Positions 34,843-38,817 of a DNA stretch of 38,817 bases are shown here, one piece after another (position 1 is the first letter of the stretch; the number at the start of each line of letters is the position of its first letter). The position numbers and the translations under genes are program-made. Under the pieces are notes generated by a model. That model saw nothing but the letters and a program-made list of their open reading frames with translations, searched no databases and was not told the DNA's origin. Source of the stretch: Candidatus Omnitrophota bacterium (GTDB taxonomy: Bacteria > Omnitrophota > Gorgyraeia > Duberdicusellales > 4484-171); NCBI GenBank assembly GCA_023135905.1, contig JAGLSE010000101.1:1-38817 (forward strand), read 5' to 3'.

Positions 34843-36453
34843 ATGCATATTAAAAAAAATGTCAGTTTTTTTGTAGTATCGTTTTTTATATTGGGTATAG
34901 CATTTTCACAAACAAACGATAATGGAACATTTTCTAATCCTTATAATAAGGAAACTAATAATTTTATTAAGAAATCAGAGAAAGATAATCTAATTTCTAT
35001 AGATGCCAAGGATATAAGTGTTATAGATATATTGAAGATTTTAAACGATAAAGGAAATTTCAACCTTTCTATTAGCGGAAATGTTAAAGGTCCCGTAACA
35101 GTATTTTTAAAAGATGTTGAAGTTTGGGATGCTTTAGAAATAGTTTTTGCATCGGCAAATTTAGCATACGTTGAAAAAAAAGGTGTTATTAATATTATGA
35201 CAGGAAGAGACTATGAGTTGCAATATGGAGAAAAGTTTTGGGATAAACGAAAACTTATGACTTATAATTTGCAATATGCTAAAGCAGTAAAAGTTAAAGA
35301 ATTGCTTTTACAGATGGCTTCTAAAATTGGTAAAATTGTTGTTGATTTGCCAACAAACACAGTAGTTATTCTTGATATACCGTCTAATATTGAGCAAATG
35401 ATAGAAGTATTAAAGGAAATAGATAGACCGTTAGCAACGAAAGTTTTTGAACTTAATTATTTATTAGTTGAAGATATCGAACAAAATATAGCCGAAATGC
35501 TTAATAAAGACATTGGTAATGTAAAAGGGGATAAATCTTCTAATAAACTAGTAGTTACCGATTATCCCGATAAATTGGCACAAATTGAAAAAATGTTAAT
35601 TGCTTTTGATGAAAAGCCGCTTCAGGTTTTAATTAATGCTAAAATTTTGGAAATAAAGCCTTCAAAAGAATTTCATTCTGGAATAAATTGGGATTATTGG
35701 ATAAATAAATATTTCAGAATAAAAGGTTCTTTTAGCATATCGAGTTCCTCAACGAGTAAACTCTCGTTTGGAACTATCGGGTTAGGAGATGTTAACAATG
35801 TCGGTGAATATAGTAGTATAGTAGAGTTTTTAGAGGTTTTTGGAGACACTAAAATCCTTTCTAGTCCCCGCATTTTAGCCTTAAATAATCAGGAAGCTAA
35901 GATTCTTGTAGGTACGAAAGATGTCTATATTACATCTTCGGTTTCTGAACTCGGAGACTCAGCTGTTACAACTCAGACTGTAAATTTTGTAGATGTGGGA
36001 GTTAAATTATATGTTACGCCTAGAATTAATCGAGAAGGTTATATTATTTTAAAGATAAAACCTGAAATAAGTTCTTCTCAGAGAGAAGTTATTAAAACCG
36101 CAAATACAGAAACAGAAATACCGATAGTCACTACATCAGAAGCGGAAACATCGGTTATTGTCCGTGACGGTGTCAGTATAATTATTGGGGGATTGAGAAA
36201 GATAACCAGAGATAAACAAAAAAAACAAATTCCGATTTTAGGAAGCATTCCAATATTAGGTATTCCATTTCGAAGTAAAAAAGATGAATGGTCAAAAAAT
36301 GAACTAGTTATCGTATTAACCCCCCAAATAGTATCAGGAGACATTTCCATAGAAAACGAGCTTATAGAAAGGATTGAAAAGAAAATGAATAATGAATCAA
36401 ATAACCAAATAGATGAAAGAGAAATTATTTCAGAATTGAAAAATGCTTTTTGA
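34843..36453 (+). CDS. gspD: Type II secretion outer-membrane secretin GspD
   Basis: Secretins form the outer-membrane gate. A signal peptide (residues 1-22, ending AFSQ) is followed by an N0/STN domain (ISVIDILKILNDKGNFNLSI), two N-domains (MTYNLQYAKAVKVKELLLQM, FELNYLLVEDIEQNIAEML, each about 70 residues) and the C-terminal secretin core with KKQIPILGSIPILGIPFRSK and NELVIVLTPQIV. No lipobox is seen. At 536 aa it is a short secretin. It is last in the operon and is followed by transposon remnants, not more gsp genes; gspO is not in the window. Confidence 0.93.
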   Translation: MHIKKNVSFFVVSFFILGIAFSQTNDNGTFSNPYNKETNNFIKKSEKDNLISIDAKDISVIDILKILNDKGNFNLSISGNVKGPVTVFLKDVEVWDALEIVFASANLAYVEKKGVINIMTGRDYELQYGEKFWDKRKLMTYNLQYAKAVKVKELLLQMASKIGKIVVDLPTNTVVILDIPSNIEQMIEVLKEIDRPLATKVFELNYLLVEDIEQNIAEMLNKDIGNVKGDKSSNKLVVTDYPDKLAQIEKMLIAFDEKPLQVLINAKILEIKPSKEFHSGINWDYWINKYFRIKGSFSISSSSTSKLSFGTIGLGDVNNVGEYSSIVEFLEVFGDTKILSSPRILALNNQEAKILVGTKDVYITSSVSELGDSAVTTQTVNFVDVGVKLYVTPRINREGYIILKIKPEISSSQREVIKTANTETEIPIVTTSEAETSVIVRDGVSIIIGGLRKITRDKQKKQIPILGSIPILGIPFRSKKDEWSKNELVIVLTPQIVSGDISIENELIERIEKKMNNESNNQIDEREIISELKNAF

Positions 36454-36488
36454 TGGATTAAGGATAAAGGAAAATAATATGCCATAAA

Positions 36489-36692
36489 GTGTTACCTATC
36501 TATTGTACTCTAAACACACAAGTGTCCGCCCCTACAAAATTATCGTTATCGTCTATTATAAAACGCGTTAAATTATTAACAACAAAAAATTACATTGATG
36601 GCCTAAAAAATCATAATTGGCAACCATTCAACAAACGTCTTTGGGAACGTTCCTTCCCTGACCATATAATTCGCAACGACAAATCATTGTAA
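36489..36692 (+). pseudogene. C-terminal remnant of an IS200-like/REP-associated (RAYT) Y1 transposase
   Basis: RAYT enzymes are single-strand transposases linked to dispersed palindromic repeats. The frame contains LSSIIKRVKLLTTKNYIDGL and NKRLWERSFPDHIIRNDKSL, matching the C-terminal end of Y1 transposases (W.R.F..HIIR...). The catalytic HUH motif and the family's usual continuation after DKSL are both missing, so only a fragment of about 60 residues is left. It lies between gspD and the group II intron. The ends of the fragment are approximate. Confidence 0.7.
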
Positions 36693-36823
36693 TATTGGTA
36701 AAGTCGGAGAAGGTGATGGAGTTTGATTAATTGATAAGTTGACAAAAAAACAACTTAATTAAAGAAATTATTCTAAGGCAAGCGCTATTAGATTATCTAG
36801 TTTGCGATAAACATATAGGTGTT

Positions 36824-38486
36824 GTGCGACAATTATAATTGCCGGTCGGAAAAAATAGTTGACGTTATACACTGATGCTTGGTGAGACAATCACTATTCT
36901 GGTAGTAATACCAGGAAATACAGTATCAGAAGTCAGCAGAGGTCATAGTAGTCCCGCCATGGCGGGATGAAGGACTGAACTTAAATTTAAGGAATAAGGA
37001 ATTCAAGTTGTGAGTAAGATTCGAACCGCAGATAAGAAAGCTGAAATGCTTGAAGCAATGGTCAAAGAAATAGACGGAATCTATGAGGAAGACTATATGT
37101 GTGGAGAATCTGCATTGACGAGAGAAGAACCTATCCCTGAGTTTTCAACGCACATCGAGCAAATGGTTGAGAGAGAGAATATGCAAAAGGCATATCAAAG
37201 AGTAATGCGGAACAAAGGAACAGCAGGCATTGATAAGATGCAGGTAAGTGATTTAAAGCCGTATCTTGATAAGCATTGGACACGAATCAAATAGGAATTG
37301 TTGAAAGGAGACTATCAACCGCAACCAGTAAGAGTTGTATATATCCCAAAAGTAAATGGAGGAAAAAGACAGCTTGGCATTCCGACGGTGGTTGATAGAT
37401 TGATTCAACAAGCCTTAAACCAGGTGTTAAGTTCGATATTTGATGCAGAGTTTTCAGAATCTAGTTATGGGTTCAGGGCAGGCAAGAATGTACAAAAGGC
37501 AATCAAGCAGGCGCAAGAATACCAGGCAGAAGGAAGACGATGGGTTGTTGATATTGACTTGGCACAATTCTTTGATGAAGTCAATCAGGACAGATTAATG
37601 TCTCGGGTATCTAGGAGAATAAAAGACTGGAAGATTGTAAGTCTTATTCGAAGATACTTAAGGACTGGAGTTATGATTGACGGAGTTCAAACACTGAGGA
37701 TGAAAGGAACTCCTCAAGGAAGCCCACTTTCGCCGTTATTGTCTAATATTGTTTTGGATGAATTAGACAAAGAGTTGGAAAGACGAATGCTCAAATTTTG
37801 CCGGTATGCAGATGACTGTAATATTTATGTCAGAAGCAAGAAGGCTGGAGACCGAGTTATGAATTCGTTGAGGGGTTTTATTGAGGATAAACTCAAGCTT
37901 AAGGTGAATGAAAAGAAGAGTGTTGTGAGCCGTCCTTGGAAACAAACGTTTCTTGGATATTCATTTACATCAAATACGAAATCTAAAATACGAGTTCCAA
38001 AAGAAACTGTTAAAAGATTGCGTGTGAAGCTGAAGCGACTTTTTCGCGTAGGACGCGAGAGAAATCTTGGGAGATTTATAATAGATTATCTTGTTCCTGT
38101 TTTGCGAGGATGGATAAGTTATTTTAAACTTGCAGAAGTGAAGAAGTTTGCTGAGGAGTTGGATGAATGGATACGACGCCGATTGAGATTGATAATATGG
38201 CGTCAATGGAAACGTCGATGGCGAAGACTCAAAGGCTTGATAAAAGCTGGTCTTACAAAGGAAAATGCAGCTAGGTCGGCATTTAATGGTCGAGGTTCGT
38301 GGTGGAATGCAGGTGCTAGGCATATGAATTTTGCTTTTCGAAAGAAATATTTTGAGAAGTTAGGATTAATCTCATTGCTTGATAGACTAAAGAAACTTAG
38401 AGAACAATAAATTTAAGAACCGCCGTGTACGGAACCGTACGCACGGTGGTGTGGGAGGACGGCGGAAGTGATTCCGCCTCCTACCC
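36824..38486 (+). mobile_element. Group II intron carrying a reverse transcriptase ORF
   Basis: The 5' end reads GTGCGAC (36824-36830). Domain V is at 38417-38450: a 34-nt hairpin with lower stem ACCGCCGTG/CACGGTGGT, a two-base CG bulge, upper stem TACG/CGTA and loop GAAC. A domain VI-like hairpin (GGCGGAA/TTCCGCC) follows, with the 3' end near CTACCC (about 38483-38486). A 16-bp palindrome (36952-36967) is located in the ORF-proximal part. The exact ends are uncertain by a few bases, and the intron's lineage class cannot be fixed. Confidence 0.8.
37010..38410 (+). pseudogene. ltrA: Group II intron reverse transcriptase/maturase, broken by one in-frame TAG
   Basis: The GTG at 37010 opens a frame that is interrupted only by TAG at 37292-37294 (between TRIK and ELLKGDYQPQPV), then continues in the same frame to 38410. 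RT motifs are otherwise intact: IPKVNGGKRQLGIPTVVDR, YGFRAGKN, VVDIDLAQFFDEV, GTPQGSPLSPLL and the catalytic YADD. The maturase domain ends WWNAGARHMNFAFRKKYFEKLG. No HNH endonuclease domain follows. The stop should abolish full-length protein, unless readthrough occurs; the rest shows no decay, so the change is recent or tolerated. Confidence 0.88.
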
Positions 38487-38567
38487 AATTTAAACCAGTT
38501 GAGGATTTCTGATTAGTTTTAAAAGTATTTTTAATAATTATTTATGCATAATGGGAATGTGGTATTT

Positions 38568-38579
38568 CGCAACAGTCCC
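38568..38579. repeat. Lone insertion-element-like end
   Basis: CGCAACAGTCCC is the reverse complement of the left end of the element at 1957 (GGGACTGTTGCA) at 11 of 12 bases. No matching partner is visible nearby, so it may be a solo end of a decayed element. The gap 38487-38794 has no other gene or element besides the promoter listed. Confidence 0.35.
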
Positions 38580-38722
38580 TCTAAACAAATGATTCACATG
38601 ATATTACCCCAGTTTGGATATTTTTATGACCTTAAAACTTAATTATGAGGATGATGCTTATGTTTATTAACTCTTGGTCAGTAATTAAAGAATAAATATA
38701 AAAAATATTTACAATTATCCAC

Positions 38723-38751
38723 TTGACAATATATCTGTTAAATGCTATATT
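38723..38751 (+). promoter_or_regulatory. Sigma-70 promoter with operator-like GTTAAC repeats
   Basis: TTGACA (38723-38728) and TATATT (38746-38751) are separated by 17 bases. Downstream, GTTAAC-A-GTTAAC (38760-38772) is a nearly symmetrical pair of palindromic half-sites just before the ribosome binding site. It could bind a repressor of the gene that follows. Confidence 0.75.
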
Positions 38752-38794
38752 GTTCGTAGGTTAACAGTTAACAAGATAACGAAGGAGGTTGATT

Positions 38795-38817
38795 ATGTCA
38801 TTAGCAAAAGAAATAGG
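38795..38817 (+). CDS. Start of a gene cut by the window end
   Basis: ATG at 38795 follows GAAGGAGG at good spacing and gives MSLAKEI before the window ends. The promoter and operator-like repeats upstream suggest a separately regulated gene. Seven residues are too few to name a family. Confidence 0.6.

Noticed and set aside
26594-36453. A type IV pilus operon
   Set aside because: GspK- and GspG-type pseudopilins and the secretin arrangement fit type II secretion; no PilT or PilQ-type AMIN domain is seen.
1-38817. CRISPR arrays, rRNA or tRNA genes
   Set aside because: No regularly spaced repeats and no recognisable rRNA or cloverleaf sequences were seen in any gap.

Overview
The window is AT-rich bacterial chromosome with short intergenic gaps, Shine-Dalgarno sites, and a sigma-54/NtrC control gene set, a polysaccharide export locus and a type II secretion operon. 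This combination suggests a Gram-negative, uncultured-type lineage. Omnitrophota or a relative would fit, but that is a guess from gene content and style; no rRNA or marker phylogeny is available here.

Layout. (1) 1-8220 holds housekeeping genes: a DEAD-box RNA helicase, a MATE exporter, a guanine-deaminase-like enzyme, a NYN-domain nuclease, nth and ispH on the minus strand, and a minimal Tat translocase (tatA, tatC). (2) 8354-14565 is a regulatory block: a receiver-AraC regulator, a lone receiver protein, a soluble GAF histidine kinase, an NtrC-type activator and sigma-54 itself. (3) 14835-26483 is an exopolysaccharide locus. It opens with a sigma-54 promoter of correct spacing, followed by a small HTH protein, an SLBB export protein, a Wzz-like chain-length protein, a GspA/ExeA-like ATPase, a BY-type tyrosine kinase, GlmM, a DgkA-type lipid kinase, a membrane coiled-coil protein, a nucleotidyltransferase, an epimerase and a TviB-like dehydrogenase. 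(4) 26594-36453 is a type II secretion operon in the order E-F-G-H-I-J-K-L-M-C-D. (5) 36454-38817 holds a degraded IS200/RAYT-type transposase, a group II intron whose reverse transcriptase carries an in-frame TAG, and the start of a further gene behind a clear sigma-70 promoter.

How the parts fit. The kinase, activator and RpoN encoded just upstream are the natural controllers of the sigma-54 promoter in front of the polysaccharide genes. The locus resembles the XrtA/PEP-CTERM exopolysaccharide clusters (export protein, chain-length protein, locus-type ATPase, tyrosine kinase, PrsK/PrsR-like regulators), but no exosortase, glycosyltransferase or flippase/polymerase is in the window. GlmM, the epimerase and the dehydrogenase point to UDP-amino-sugars, probably UDP-GalNAcA as in Vi antigen synthesis.

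The most unusual structure is in the gaps. A 167-bp, multi-hairpin repeat at 6916-7082 has a second copy at 23216-23608. That second copy is split by a 228-bp, about 98% identical copy of an internal piece of the coiled-coil gene 21633-22247. Elsewhere a 20-bp perfect palindrome sits precisely inside one of two otherwise collinear direct repeats. GC-rich perfect palindromes recur in this AT-rich sequence, and a RAYT-like transposase remnant lies nearby.
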